64,000 nucleotides of DNA from Eubacterium sp. AB3007. GTDB taxonomy: Bacteria; Bacillota; Clostridia; Peptostreptococcales; Anaerovoracaceae. Every line of letters begins with the position of its first letter. The first letter of the stretch is position 1. This document shows, piece after piece, positions 51,961 through 60,470 of the stretch. The notes beneath the pieces are model-generated. The model worked only from the letters and a program-made list of their open reading frames with translations. It did no database searches and was not told the DNA's origin. Where the stretch lies: positions 1,984,001-2,048,000 of the forward strand of contig NZ_JIAD01000001.1 in assembly GCF_000688015.1 (NCBI RefSeq). The letters run 5' to 3'. A program made the position numbers and the translations under genes.

Positions 51961-53400
51961 CTAGTCCTCCCAGACGTAACGCACCACAGGTTTACGGGCT
52001 GCGCCCACCTCGTCCGGACGTCCGATGACGGTGTTATGCGGCGCGGTGTGAAGGACTTCCGCATCCTTCTCCGCCTGCGCATAGATCTCCAGCATGGCGT
52101 CGATGAACTCGTCCATGACTTCCTTTGGCTCTGTCTCGCAAGGCTCTACCATCAAAGCCTCGTGGACGATGAGCGGGAAGTACATTGTGGGTGGATGGAA
52201 GCCGTAGTCCAGAAGTCCCTTGGCCACATCCAGTGCTGATACGCCGGTCCTGTGCTTCAGCTCGCCAACATCGATGACAAACTCGTGCATACAGGTGGTG
52301 TCATAAGCCATCTCGAATTTCTGTGCCAGTTTCACACGCATGTAGTTGGCGTTCAGCACTGCGTTGGCAGACGCCTCAGGGATGCCTTCCTTGCCCAGTG
52401 TCAGCATATAGGTCAGTGCACGTACGATGACCAGGAAGTTGCCATGGAACTGCTTGACAGCACCCATGGTCTTCTCACCGACTGCGTAGTGGAATCCGTC
52501 TTCAGCATTCCCTTCAATGTGGAAGCCGGGCAGGAATTTCGCCAGGAAATCCTTGCAGCCCACAGGTCCCGAACCCGGGCCGCCGCCGCCGTGAGGTGTG
52601 GAGAAGGTCTTGTGAAGGTTCACATGGACACAGTCAAATCCCATGTCTCCGGGGCGAGCCTGTCCCATGACTGCGTTCAGGTTGGCGCCGTCATAGTAGC
52701 ACAGTCCGCCTGCCTCGTGGACGATCTTGGTGATCTCCAGGATGTTCTTGTCGAAGATACCGACGGTATTCGGATTGGTGAGCATCAGGCCCGCCGTATC
52801 TTCGCCTACTGCTGCCCGCAGGGCATCCAGATCGACACATCCGTCTTCTGCGGAGTCGATGCTGACCACATCATATCCGCACATAGCCGCGCTGGCAGGA
52901 TTGGTGCCGTGGGCAGAATCCGGTACGATGATCTTGGTTCTCTTGGTGTCCCCACGATCCATGTGATAGGATTTGATCAGTAGCAAGCCGGTAAACTCAC
53001 CGTGGGCACCGGCAGCCGGCTGCAGGGTGAATGCGTCCATGCCGCAGATCTCTTCCAGCATGTCCTCCGCCATCTTCATGACTTCCATGGAGCCCTGAAC
53101 ATCCTTCTCATTCTGCAGAGGATGTACACGCTTAAAGCCCTTCTGAGCAGCGGCGTCCTCGTTGATCTTGGGGTTGTATTTCATGGTGCAGGATCCCAGC
53201 GGGTAGAAGCCGTTGTTCACGCCGTGGGTGCGTCCTGCCAGTGCTGTGTAGTGCCGGCTGATCTCGTTCTCCGAGACCTGCGGCAGGTGCAGCTTGCTCT
53301 GACGGACATAGCCTTCCGGAAGTGTTGTCTCCGGAACATCGCAGGCCGGCAGGAGAGAGAGGCCTCTGCCTTCGGCGCCGAGTTCAAATATAAGTTTCAT
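51961..53400 (-). CDS. gcvPB: Glycine dehydrogenase subunit 2 (P-protein, beta)
   Basis: The PLP-binding half of the split P-protein that decarboxylates glycine. The 479-residue product has SCTMKYNPK, HGTNPASA, the PLP lysine in NLHKTFSTPHGGGGPG and NANYM. It starts 3 bp after gcvPA stops. The split P-protein is typical of Firmicutes. Confidence 0.95.
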   Translation of the reverse strand: MKLIFELGAEGRGLSLLPACDVPETTLPEGYVRQSKLHLPQVSENEISRHYTALAGRTHGVNNGFYPLGSCTMKYNPKINEDAAAQKGFKRVHPLQNEKDVQGSMEVMKMAEDMLEEICGMDAFTLQPAAGAHGEFTGLLLIKSYHMDRGDTKRTKIIVPDSAHGTNPASAAMCGYDVVSIDSAEDGCVDLDALRAAVGEDTAGLMLTNPNTVGIFDKNILEITKIVHEAGGLCYYDGANLNAVMGQARPGDMGFDCVHVNLHKTFSTPHGGGGPGSGPVGCKDFLAKFLPGFHIEGNAEDGFHYAVGEKTMGAVKQFHGNFLVIVRALTYMLTLGKEGIPEASANAVLNANYMRVKLAQKFEMAYDTTCMHEFVIDVGELKHRTGVSALDVAKGLLDYGFHPPTMYFPLIVHEALMVEPCETEPKEVMDEFIDAMLEIYAQAEKDAEVLHTAPHNTVIGRPDEVGAARKPVVRYVWED

Positions 53401-53403
53401 CTC

Positions 53404-54732
53404 CTACGCCTCCTTTCCCATGCACTTGGCCGCGATTGCGACAAGCTTGTCCATATCTTCCTTGGTATTCAGCTCGGTGGCGCACCAAAGGACGACGTTC
53501 TCTGTGAGGGGCAGTCCGCCCAGGATGCCTTCCTCGGCCAGCGCGTCCATCAGCGCGGTTGCGCCGCAGGGGCACTCGGTGACGAACTCGTTGAAGAAGT
53601 CATGCTGGTACAAAGCCTTGTATCCAGCCTTCTCCAGAGCATCCGCCAGATAATGTGCCTTGGCCATGCTTTGTTTGGCTGCCTCAGCCATTCCCTCAGC
53701 ACCCATAGCCGCCATATAGACGGAAGCAGTGAGGCAGCAGAGATCCTGGTTGGAGCAGATGTTGGAACTTGCTTTCTCACGGCGGATGTGCTGCTCTCTG
53801 GCCTGCAGAGTCAGCACGTACGCCCGGTTGCCATCATCGTCTGCGGTCTCGCCCACGATCCTGCCCGGAAGCTTACGCATCATCTTGCTGTTGGTGGCCA
53901 TGAATCCTACATAGGGGCCGCCGTATGCGATGGGCATGCCAAGAGGCTGTCCGTCACCAACGGCGATGTCCGCGCCTACCTCGGCAGGGGTCTTGGTGAT
54001 GGCCAGTGTGATGGGGTTCACACCCATAACGAACTTGGCACCTGCTCCGTGGACGATTTCAGCGATGGCTTCGCAGTCCTCGAAGTTGCCGTAGAAATTA
54101 GGCTGCTGGACATAGAAGCAGGCTGCGGAAGGATCCGCCTCCAGAGCTTCCTTCAGTTCGTCCAGGTTGGTCAGACCGTCAACGGCGGAGATGACCTTCA
54201 GCTCGGTATTGCTGCCGAAGCAGTATGTCTTCATGACCTGGATCACGCCCGGATGGGTGGTCTCAGAGACGTAAGCGACCTTGCGCTTTCTGTCCTGGCA
54301 CATGGGGATACTCTCTGCTGCGGCGGTGGCTCCGTCATAGTGGGATGCGTTGGAAACATCCATACCGGTGAGCTCGCAGATCATGGTCTGAAACTCAAAG
54401 ATCGACTGCAGGATACCCTGGCTGATCTCCGCCTGGTATGGGGTGTAAGCGGTGAGGAATTCCTCCTTGCTGACCACGCTGCCCACGATGGACGGGATGT
54501 AGTGATTGTAAGCACCTGCACCCCGGAAGATGGAGTCATAGACTTTGTTTTTGCCGGCCAGGGCTTCCATCAGACGAGCCACTTCCATCTCGCTCTTACC
54601 GGAGGGGAGGTTCAGTTCTTTTACTTTGACTTCCTCCGGGATGCAGGAGAACATGTCATCGAAGCTGGCGTAACCGGCTTCCTTCAGCATGGCCTCCCGC
54701 TCTTTCAATGTATTAGGTACATATGAGCCCAT
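53404..54732 (-). CDS. gcvPA: Glycine dehydrogenase subunit 1 (P-protein, alpha)
   Basis: The structural half of the split P-protein. The 442-residue product has YVPNTLKEREAML, the segment FRGAGAYNHYIPSIV, EFLTAYTPYQAEISQG and LTGMDVSNAS. The ATG at 54732 with AGAGGTG upstream is used; a longer frame overlaps gcvH. Confidence 0.95.
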   Translation of the reverse strand: MGSYVPNTLKEREAMLKEAGYASFDDMFSCIPEEVKVKELNLPSGKSEMEVARLMEALAGKNKVYDSIFRGAGAYNHYIPSIVGSVVSKEEFLTAYTPYQAEISQGILQSIFEFQTMICELTGMDVSNASHYDGATAAAESIPMCQDRKRKVAYVSETTHPGVIQVMKTYCFGSNTELKVISAVDGLTNLDELKEALEADPSAACFYVQQPNFYGNFEDCEAIAEIVHGAGAKFVMGVNPITLAITKTPAEVGADIAVGDGQPLGMPIAYGGPYVGFMATNSKMMRKLPGRIVGETADDDGNRAYVLTLQAREQHIRREKASSNICSNQDLCCLTASVYMAAMGAEGMAEAAKQSMAKAHYLADALEKAGYKALYQHDFFNEFVTECPCGATALMDALAEEGILGGLPLTENVVLWCATELNTKEDMDKLVAIAAKCMGKEA

Positions 54733-54766
54733 AGTATTCACCTCTTTTTCTGAAAAGGTTCTTCGG

Positions 54767-55138
54767 TTACTCAGCAGAAGCTTCGTCACAGTATGCCTTG
54801 TAGGCATCCTCGTCCATCAGGTCATCTGCCTGTTCACTGATGTTCTCGACCTTGATAAACCATGCGCCGTAAGCGTCCTCATTGATCTTCTCAGGAGCAT
54901 CCAGCAGTTCCTCGTTGACCTCTGCTACGGTGCCGGTGACCGGGGAATAGATGTCGGAGACAGCCTTAACGGACTCAACGTCAGCAAATACTTCGCCAGC
55001 CTCGACCTCATCGCCAACCTCGGGCAGGTTTACGAATACCAGGCCGCCCAGTTCACTCTGTGCGAAATCGGAAATTCCGATGGTTGCTGTAGTGTCGTCG
55101 ATCATGTCTACCCATTCGTGTGATTTTGCGAATAACAT
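54767..55138 (-). CDS. gcvH: Glycine cleavage H-protein
   Basis: The lipoyl carrier of the complex. The 123-residue product has SHEWV, GISDFAQSELGGLVFVNLP and the lipoylation site DVESVKAVSD with the modified lysine. The ATG at 55138 follows TGGAGG. Confidence 0.96.
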   Translation of the reverse strand: MLFAKSHEWVDMIDDTTATIGISDFAQSELGGLVFVNLPEVGDEVEAGEVFADVESVKAVSDIYSPVTGTVAEVNEELLDAPEKINEDAYGAWFIKVENISEQADDLMDEDAYKAYCDEASAE

Positions 55139-55212
55139 TGTGATTACCTCCAAAATAATAAAAATTACCACTTATCCCGGGCCGCAGCCGCAGCCCGAGG
55201 ACGTATACATAA

Positions 55213-56313
55213 CTACTGTTCTCTCTGATAGAACATGGCTTTGACCATCTTGGCCTTGACTCTTCTGCCTCTGACGTCTACCTCGACCTCATCGCCCAGA
55301 TTGCGCTCATCCGATTCCACCAGAGCGACGGCCATGGCTTTCTTCAGGTACGGGCACATAGTACCGGATGTGGTCACACCGATCTTCTTGTCGCCCTTGT
55401 AGACGTCCATGTGCTCGCGGATGATGCCGCGGCCGATGACCTCCAGGCCGACCTTCTTGCGTGCCGGCGGTGTCTTGGCCTCGATCGCTGCCTTACCGAT
55501 GAAATCATCCTTATCCATCTTGACAAACATGGACAGCAGAGCTTCCTTCGGGGTGATGGTGTCGTCCATCTCGTGGCCATACAGTGGCATACCAGCCTCC
55601 AGTCGCAGGGTGTCTCTGGCGCCCAGTCCACAGGGGATCAGGCCCTCGTCAGCACCTGCTTCCATCAGAGCTTCCCAGATCTTCGGGGCATCCTCCCACG
55701 GCATGTAGATCTCGACGCCTTCTTCTCCGGTGTACCCGGTGGTGGAGATCATGACGTTGCTGCCGCACAAATCTACATTGTATGTAGCAGCATAGTATTC
55801 TGCGGGGATGTCTGCCTCTTTCACCAGCTTCTTCAGGATCGTCATGGCTTTGGGTCCCTGCAGGGCAATCTGGCCGACCTGGGCAGAGATGTCCTCGATG
55901 GTCACATCACCGGACTGATGGTCACAGATCCACTTGTAATCCTTGTCCTTGTTGGCTGCGTTAACCACAAGCAGGAAGAACTGGTCGTTGACCTTGTAGC
56001 CGATCAGGTCATCTACAACGCCGCCCTCCTCGTTGCACATGGGGGAATAGCGAGCCTGCCCATCCGCCATACCGCTGTAATCATTGGTCAGCAGCATATT
56101 CAGGTTCTTCTCGGCATCCGGACCCTTGACCAGGATTTCACCCATGTGGGAAACATCGAACATACCGGCCTTGGTTCTGACCGCCATATGTTCCTCGATA
56201 ACGCCAGCCTTGTACTGTACAGGCATTTCATAGCCTGCGAAAGGTACGATCTTGCCGCCGTACTTGACGTGTGTGTCGAACAGTGAAGTTCTCTTCAGCT
56301 TTTCATCAGACAT
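55213..56313 (-). CDS. gcvT: Aminomethyltransferase (T-protein)
   Basis: Transfers the methylene group of aminomethyl-H-protein to tetrahydrofolate. The 366-residue product has [14 protein letters not shown], the catalytic-site [41 protein letters not shown] and [12 protein letters not shown]. It is the first gene of the operon, behind the glycine riboswitch. No glyA is in the window. Confidence 0.96.
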   Translation of the reverse strand: MSDEKLKRTSLFDTHVKYGGKIVPFAGYEMPVQYKAGVIEEHMAVRTKAGMFDVSHMGEILVKGPDAEKNLNMLLTNDYSGMADGQARYSPMCNEEGGVVDDLIGYKVNDQFFLLVVNAANKDKDYKWICDHQSGDVTIEDISAQVGQIALQGPKAMTILKKLVKEADIPAEYYAATYNVDLCGSNVMISTTGYTGEEGVEIYMPWEDAPKIWEALMEAGADEGLIPCGLGARDTLRLEAGMPLYGHEMDDTITPKEALLSMFVKMDKDDFIGKAAIEAKTPPARKKVGLEVIGRGIIREHMDVYKGDKKIGVTTSGTMCPYLKKAMAVALVESDERNLGDEVEVDVRGRRVKAKMVKAMFYQREQ

Positions 56314-56357
56314 AAAACCTACCTCCATCTTCTGTGCACTCTGTCAAAAACCAATTA

Positions 56358-56388
56358 CAGGGCACACGAACATAACTCGTGTGCCCTG
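56358..56388 (-). terminator. Expression-platform hairpin of the glycine riboswitch
   Basis: A 12-bp stem CAGGGCACACGA / TCGTGTGCCCTG with a 7-nt loop, followed on the minus strand by TAATTGGTTTTTG. It overlaps the 3' end of the second aptamer, so glycine binding could prevent its formation. Confidence 0.6.
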
Positions 56389-56541
56389 TCCGTTTACCTG
56401 AAAGATTTGATCCTCGTCGGTGCGCATACGCTCTCCAGGGAACTGTCAGAGATCGGTCCTTTTGCCTGAGAGTTTAACACCTTGCGCCCCTTCGGCGCCG
56501 CCTCCAATGTGGCGGTCTCTCCCGGTCTCCTCGTCCAGTTT
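56385..56541 (-). promoter_or_regulatory. Tandem glycine riboswitch
   Basis: On the minus strand two consecutive aptamers are seen. The first has GGAGAGACC, GCCGAAGGGGC and CTCTCAGGCAAAAGGACC; the second CTGGAGAG, CACCGACGAGG and TTTCAGGTAAACGGACAGG. These are the glycine aptamer core motifs. It precedes gcvT, the normal ON-switch target. Confidence 0.9.
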
Positions 56542-56552
56542 CTTACTTTAAT

Positions 56553-56581
56553 ATGATACCACGATTTTGAGGGAGGGGCAA
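56553..56581 (-). promoter_or_regulatory. Promoter of the gcv operon
   Basis: On the minus strand TTGCCC (56576-56581), a 17-bp spacer and TATCAT (56553-56558), just before the riboswitch. Confidence 0.5.
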
Positions 56582-56692
56582 TATATTGATTGTATTTTCT
56601 GAAAAAGAAAAAGATGTTCAAAAAAGGGCCAAATGGTGAGGTGACCCCCAAAAGTTAGACTTTTGCTCCAGTGAGAAATCGCTGGAGTTTTT

Positions 56693-57493
56693 CTATGCAG
56701 CTAATATCTCTTCCCGGTACTCAACTGGACTCCGGTATCCAAGAGATGCTTTGCTGCGCTTTTGGTTGTAGTAACGTATGTATTTGTCTATCGCATCTTT
56801 GAGTTCATCGAAGCTTCTGTATACCTGACCATAGTACATCTCCTGCTTCATGATCCCAAAGAAGTTTTCCATGGGTGAGTTGTCGTAGCAGTTGCCTTTG
56901 CGAGACATGCTTTGAAAGATCCTGTTCTTCTTCAGTTCATAGCGATAAGCATTCATCTGGTATGCCCAGCCACGGTCAGAGTGAAATGTGCGTCTGAACT
57001 TGCAATCGCTTGTTACATCGATTGCCTCATTCAAGGCCGTCATTATGCTCTGCGCAGATGGACGATCTGAAATGCCATAACTCAGGATCTCCAGATTCCA
57101 CATATCCATGAATGGATCAAGATAAAACTTCTTGATGGATACTCTGCCTTTGTCATCCGGCTCATAGTACTTGAACTCTGTCGTATCCGTAGTGATCTTC
57201 TGATGAGGAATGTTAGTGTTGAATCTTCTGTTCACTCTGTTTGGAGCGATCCTTCCTACGACACCCTTGTATGTACTGAACCTGCGGCTCTTCCTGGTGA
57301 ATGAGGTGACCTGCATGCCATACTTCTGGACTATGCGATGGACGCGCTTCTTGTTTACCTTGATGCCATGCTTCCGAAGCTCTCCATAGATTCGACGATA
57401 GCCATAGTTCTTATGCTTTTCTCTGATATCTCTCATGATCTGAAGAAGCTCAGCATCCGGATCCTCGCGATCAAATCGCTTCTGCCAGTACAT
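56693..57493 (-). CDS. IS3-family transposase OrfB (DDE integrase core)
   Basis: The 266-residue catalytic part has the HTH_21-like start and the integrase core with Asp in TTDTTEFKYY, Asp in FHSDRGWAY and Glu in NSPMENFFGIMKQE. All three DDE residues are present. Its frame is -1 relative to OrfA and stays open upstream into the OrfA end (EFKLKDILAAAGLP), so production as an OrfAB fusion by frameshifting is expected; the start given is the first ATG. Confidence 0.93.
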   Translation of the reverse strand: MYWQKRFDREDPDAELLQIMRDIREKHKNYGYRRIYGELRKHGIKVNKKRVHRIVQKYGMQVTSFTRKSRRFSTYKGVVGRIAPNRVNRRFNTNIPHQKITTDTTEFKYYEPDDKGRVSIKKFYLDPFMDMWNLEILSYGISDRPSAQSIMTALNEAIDVTSDCKFRRTFHSDRGWAYQMNAYRYELKKNRIFQSMSRKGNCYDNSPMENFFGIMKQEMYYGQVYRSFDELKDAIDKYIRYYNQKRSKASLGYRSPVEYREEILAA

Positions 57494-57534
57494 ATACGTG
57501 GCTTTTGGAAGTCCTGCTGCTGCGAGAATGTCCT

Positions 57535-58101
57535 TTAATTTGAATTCTCCTCGGAGGCTGTGGACGATTCTCGCAGTTCGTTCAGAAGATCTTCCTCCTC
57601 TAAACGCAGCCTCCTCGATTCTTTTAAAAATGCATTCTCGATCCGAAGTCTAAGGTTCTCCTCCTGCAATTGCTTAAGAAGTTCCTTCTGCTCTTCCGAA
57701 TCACCTTCTTTGATCTCGCGGATGACTTTCTCTTTATCCATTGTTCGTTTTCGACCTTTCTTTTTAGGCTTCAGGGCTTCAGGTCCAGCAGCACGATAGT
57801 TATTGACCCATTGGGTAATTAATGTGCTATTTGTCATTCCTACTTGGCTCGCAAGAGTCTGGTAAGAGAGTTCACTTGATAAATACAATTCTACTACATG
57901 AAGCTTGAATTCGAAAGTGTATTTCTGCTTCTGCCTGCTTCTTCTAAGACCGTCATCCCCAAAATGACGATAGTTTGAAACCCATCTCTGAATAAGTGAT
58001 CGTGTGAGACTGTATTTTTGGCTAAGATAATTACAGCCTCCTTGTCCACTTAGGTATTCATCCACAACTATGCGTTTAAACTCATAACTATACTTTGCCA
58101 T
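57535..58101 (-). CDS. IS3-family transposase OrfA (DNA-binding)
   Basis: The 188-residue product has two helix-turn-helix units (SYEFKRIVVDEYLSGQGG and YTFEFKLHVVELYLSS regions) and a C-terminal leucine-zipper-like coiled coil (ELLKQLQEENLRLRIENAFL). This is typical of the longer IS150-type OrfA. I do not see a clear slippery heptamer near its end. Confidence 0.92.
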   Translation of the reverse strand: MAKYSYEFKRIVVDEYLSGQGGCNYLSQKYSLTRSLIQRWVSNYRHFGDDGLRRSRQKQKYTFEFKLHVVELYLSSELSYQTLASQVGMTNSTLITQWVNNYRAAGPEALKPKKKGRKRTMDKEKVIREIKEGDSEEQKELLKQLQEENLRLRIENAFLKESRRLRLEEEDLLNELRESSTASEENSN

Positions 58102-58250
58102 AACAAAACTGACCTCCTCCAGTTAGATTCTTGGTCTAACTTTTGGGGGTCAGTTCATGGCGATACATCTCGTTTCTTTGATCGATGCGGCTTGCTGATG
58201 ACCTTACTCCCGTGCTATACTATGAAAAAGAAAAAAAGCGGAGGAGACCA

Positions 58251-59000
58251 ATGAGACTGATATCGTGGAATGTAAACGGACTTCGGGCCTGCCTGGGCAA
58301 GGGGTTTGAGGATATAGCACGCGGGTTGGATGCGGATTTCTTCTGTATCCAGGAAACGAAGATGCAGGAGGGACAGGCCACGGTGGATCTGCCCGGATAC
58401 CGGCAGTTTTTCTGTAGCGCTGAGAAGAAAGGATATTCAGGAACGGCCATCTTTGCTAAGGAGGAGCCGATTTCGGTACAGTACAACTTTGGGGAGCATA
58501 CAGATGAAGGACGGGGGATCATCCTGGAGTATCCAGCGTTCTATCTGGTGAACGTGTATGTGCCCAACGCGCAGCCGGAACTGAAACGGCTTGTTTATCG
58601 CATGAAATGGGAGGACGACTTCCGAGGCTTTGTGCAGGAACTCGACTCTCGTAAGCCGGTGATCATCTGCGGCGACATGAACGTGGCGCATCAGGAGATC
58701 GATCTGAAGAACCCGAAGCCTAACCGGGGGAAGGCCGGATTCTCCGATGAGGAAAGGGGCAAGATGACCGAGCTTCTGGGAGCGGGATTTACGGACACTT
58801 TCCGCTATCTCTATCCCGATGTGACCGGTGTCTACAGCTGGTGGTCCTACCGGTTTAACGCCCGGAAGAACAACGCGGGATGGCGCATCGACTACTTCCT
58901 GGTCAGCGACCGTCTGCGGGATAACATCAAAGAAGCGAAGATTCATACGGACATCCTGGGCAGCGATCACTGCCCGGTAGAGCTGGAGGTAAAACTATGA
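58251..59000 (+). CDS. xth: Exodeoxyribonuclease III
   Basis: AP endonuclease and 3'-5' exonuclease of base-excision repair. The 249-residue product has SWNVNGLRA, QETKMQ (metal Glu), YVPNAQP, CGDMNVAHQEIDL, YTWWS-type YSWWSYRFNARKNNAGWRIDY and GSDHCPVEL with the catalytic Asp-His. Start after GGAGGAGACCA. It overlaps the next gene by 4 bp (ATGA). Confidence 0.95.
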   Translation: MRLISWNVNGLRACLGKGFEDIARGLDADFFCIQETKMQEGQATVDLPGYRQFFCSAEKKGYSGTAIFAKEEPISVQYNFGEHTDEGRGIILEYPAFYLVNVYVPNAQPELKRLVYRMKWEDDFRGFVQELDSRKPVIICGDMNVAHQEIDLKNPKPNRGKAGFSDEERGKMTELLGAGFTDTFRYLYPDVTGVYSWWSYRFNARKNNAGWRIDYFLVSDRLRDNIKEAKIHTDILGSDHCPVELEVKL

Positions 59001-59947
59001 CCAAGAAAAGACTGATCCTTGCTGGCGGTACGGCGCTGTTGGCGGCGTGTGTAGCCGCGAAGACCGCCCAGCACCTGGCTGAGGGGAACAAAGCCATTCA
59101 GATCACGGAGTACATCTGCCGGTCGGAACGCGTCCCGGAAGGGTTCGATGGATTCCGGATCGTGAATGTATCAGATCTGCAGAGCGAGTATTTTGGTGTC
59201 ATGCAGGCGGATCTGATAGAGAAGGTTAAACTGGCAGAGCCGGATATCATCGTGATCACTGGTGACCTTGTGGACCGGAATCACACAGACTTCATGGCGG
59301 CCATGAAAGCGGTGAGCGGCCTGCTGAAGATCGCGCCGGTCTACTATGTGAACGGGAACCATGAGGTGCGTCTTTCGGAGACCAGAATGCAGCCTTTCTA
59401 CGCGGAACTGCGGCAGATGGGGGTGAAGGTGCTCCTGGACGAGTCAGTCATCGTGATCCGAGGCGGAGAGCACATCAACGTGGTGGGACTTTCGGAGTAC
59501 AGTATTTACGGGGCAAGAGCTCTGGCGGAAGGCACGGAGGAGTGGACTCCAGGAAACGTGATCACGGATTTCCTTGATACCCTGCACAGTGAGGGAACGG
59601 AAGTGGAACGAGAGGAGGTAGCACGCAAGGTGAAGGAACTGTGCGATGCGACCGACGACGGATTTACCCTGCTGTTGGCCCATGAGCCCCAGCTGGTAGA
59701 ATCTTATGCGGCGGGAGCACCGGATGTGGTGATGTGCGGCCATGCACACGGCGGACAGTTTCGGACGCCGGGGGGACAGGGACTGTTCTCTCCGAATCAG
59801 GGAGCCTTTCCGCGCTACACGGCGGGGCTGCATCCCTGTGGGGACGGCGTCATGCTAGTGAGCCGGGGGCTGGGAAACAGCACATTCCCGCTTCGGCTGA
59901 ACAATCCGCCAGAGGTCACCGTGATGACACTGCTTCGGAAAGGGTGA
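58997..59947 (+). CDS. YkuE-like membrane-anchored metallophosphoesterase
   Basis: A calcineurin-type phosphoesterase of 316 residues with an N-terminal membrane anchor (LILAGGTALLAACVAAKTA). Metal-site motifs: VNVSDLQSE (with Gln replacing the usual His of DxH), ITGDLVDRN, VNGNHE, LLAHEPQL and GHAHGGQ. Its substrate is unknown (relatives act on lipids or peptidoglycan precursors). It overlaps xth by 4 bp. Confidence 0.85.
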   Translation: MTKKRLILAGGTALLAACVAAKTAQHLAEGNKAIQITEYICRSERVPEGFDGFRIVNVSDLQSEYFGVMQADLIEKVKLAEPDIIVITGDLVDRNHTDFMAAMKAVSGLLKIAPVYYVNGNHEVRLSETRMQPFYAELRQMGVKVLLDESVIVIRGGEHINVVGLSEYSIYGARALAEGTEEWTPGNVITDFLDTLHSEGTEVEREEVARKVKELCDATDDGFTLLLAHEPQLVESYAAGAPDVVMCGHAHGGQFRTPGGQGLFSPNQGAFPRYTAGLHPCGDGVMLVSRGLGNSTFPLRLNNPPEVTVMTLLRKG

Positions 59948-59951
59948 TTGA

Positions 59952-59988
59952 TAACGAGCGCCAGATATCCCCCGCCTCTATAGGCGGC
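59952..59988. repeat. Dispersed motif TAACGAGYGCCAGATATCC, copy 2
   Basis: TAACGAGCGCCAGATATCCC, then a CCGCC-TCTATA-GGCGG hairpin. It matches 32645-32680 at about five in six positions and begins 5 bp after the phosphoesterase stop. Confidence 0.6.
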
Positions 59989-60280
59989 GGACTACACTTT
60001 TCCGGGGTGAGAGGGTTTTTGTAGTAGGTTTGAGGGGTGACCTGCTACAAAAACAGCGCATATAGCGGTTATTGTAGCAGGTAATAGCAATTAATTACCA
60101 GTATATTCAATATTATGGAAGCCGATGGCGTCAAACGACTACAAAATCTGGAGTTTAGCAAGGCTTTGTAGTCGTTTGCTGCGAAAACTACTACAAAAAC
60201 ACCGTTCTGCTTGGAAAGTGTAGTCGCATCGCCGCAGAACCTACTACAGAATATCACTCAAGTGCTTTTTTTGTAGTCTC
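59989..60280. repeat. Cluster of about ten inverted TTTTGTAGT motifs forming hairpins
   Basis: The 523-bp gap 59948-60470 contains GTAGT/ACTAC motifs, mostly beside A/T runs, at about 59989, 60015, 60040, 60071, 60132, 60165, 60186, 60217, 60239 and 60265 on alternating strands. Two pairs make long hairpins: 60015-60029 with 60040-60054 (15 bp, one G-U) and 60132-60145 with 60165-60178 (14 bp, perfect). GTTCTGC / GCAGAAC (60204 and 60234) encloses another. No T-tract follows the two long stems. Confidence 0.85.
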
Positions 60281-60470
60281 GCGACTGGGCGCCCGTTTGA
60301 CCATCCGAATAGACTGACATTTACCATTGAAATTTCAACGTCCTAAGGGAAAAGACTTTCTTTTCTCTCCGGGCGTTTTTTTGTGGAAAAAGCATTGACG
60401 TTCTAAGGTAAAGTTGTTAGTATATGCCCCACACCGGCAAAAGGAAGGATTGGCGAAAGGAGATGAAAGT

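Larger units (their letters stand above)
56642..58152 (-). mobile_element. IS3-family insertion sequence (IS150-like), 1511 bp
   Basis: Perfect 19-bp terminal inverted repeats TGACCCCCAAAAGTTAGAC (56642-56660) and its complement (58134-58152) enclose two overlapping-frame transposase genes on the minus strand. Length and organisation fit the IS150 group of IS3. No clear direct target repeat is seen next to the ends. It lies between the gcv promoter and the exonuclease III gene. Confidence 0.95.
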
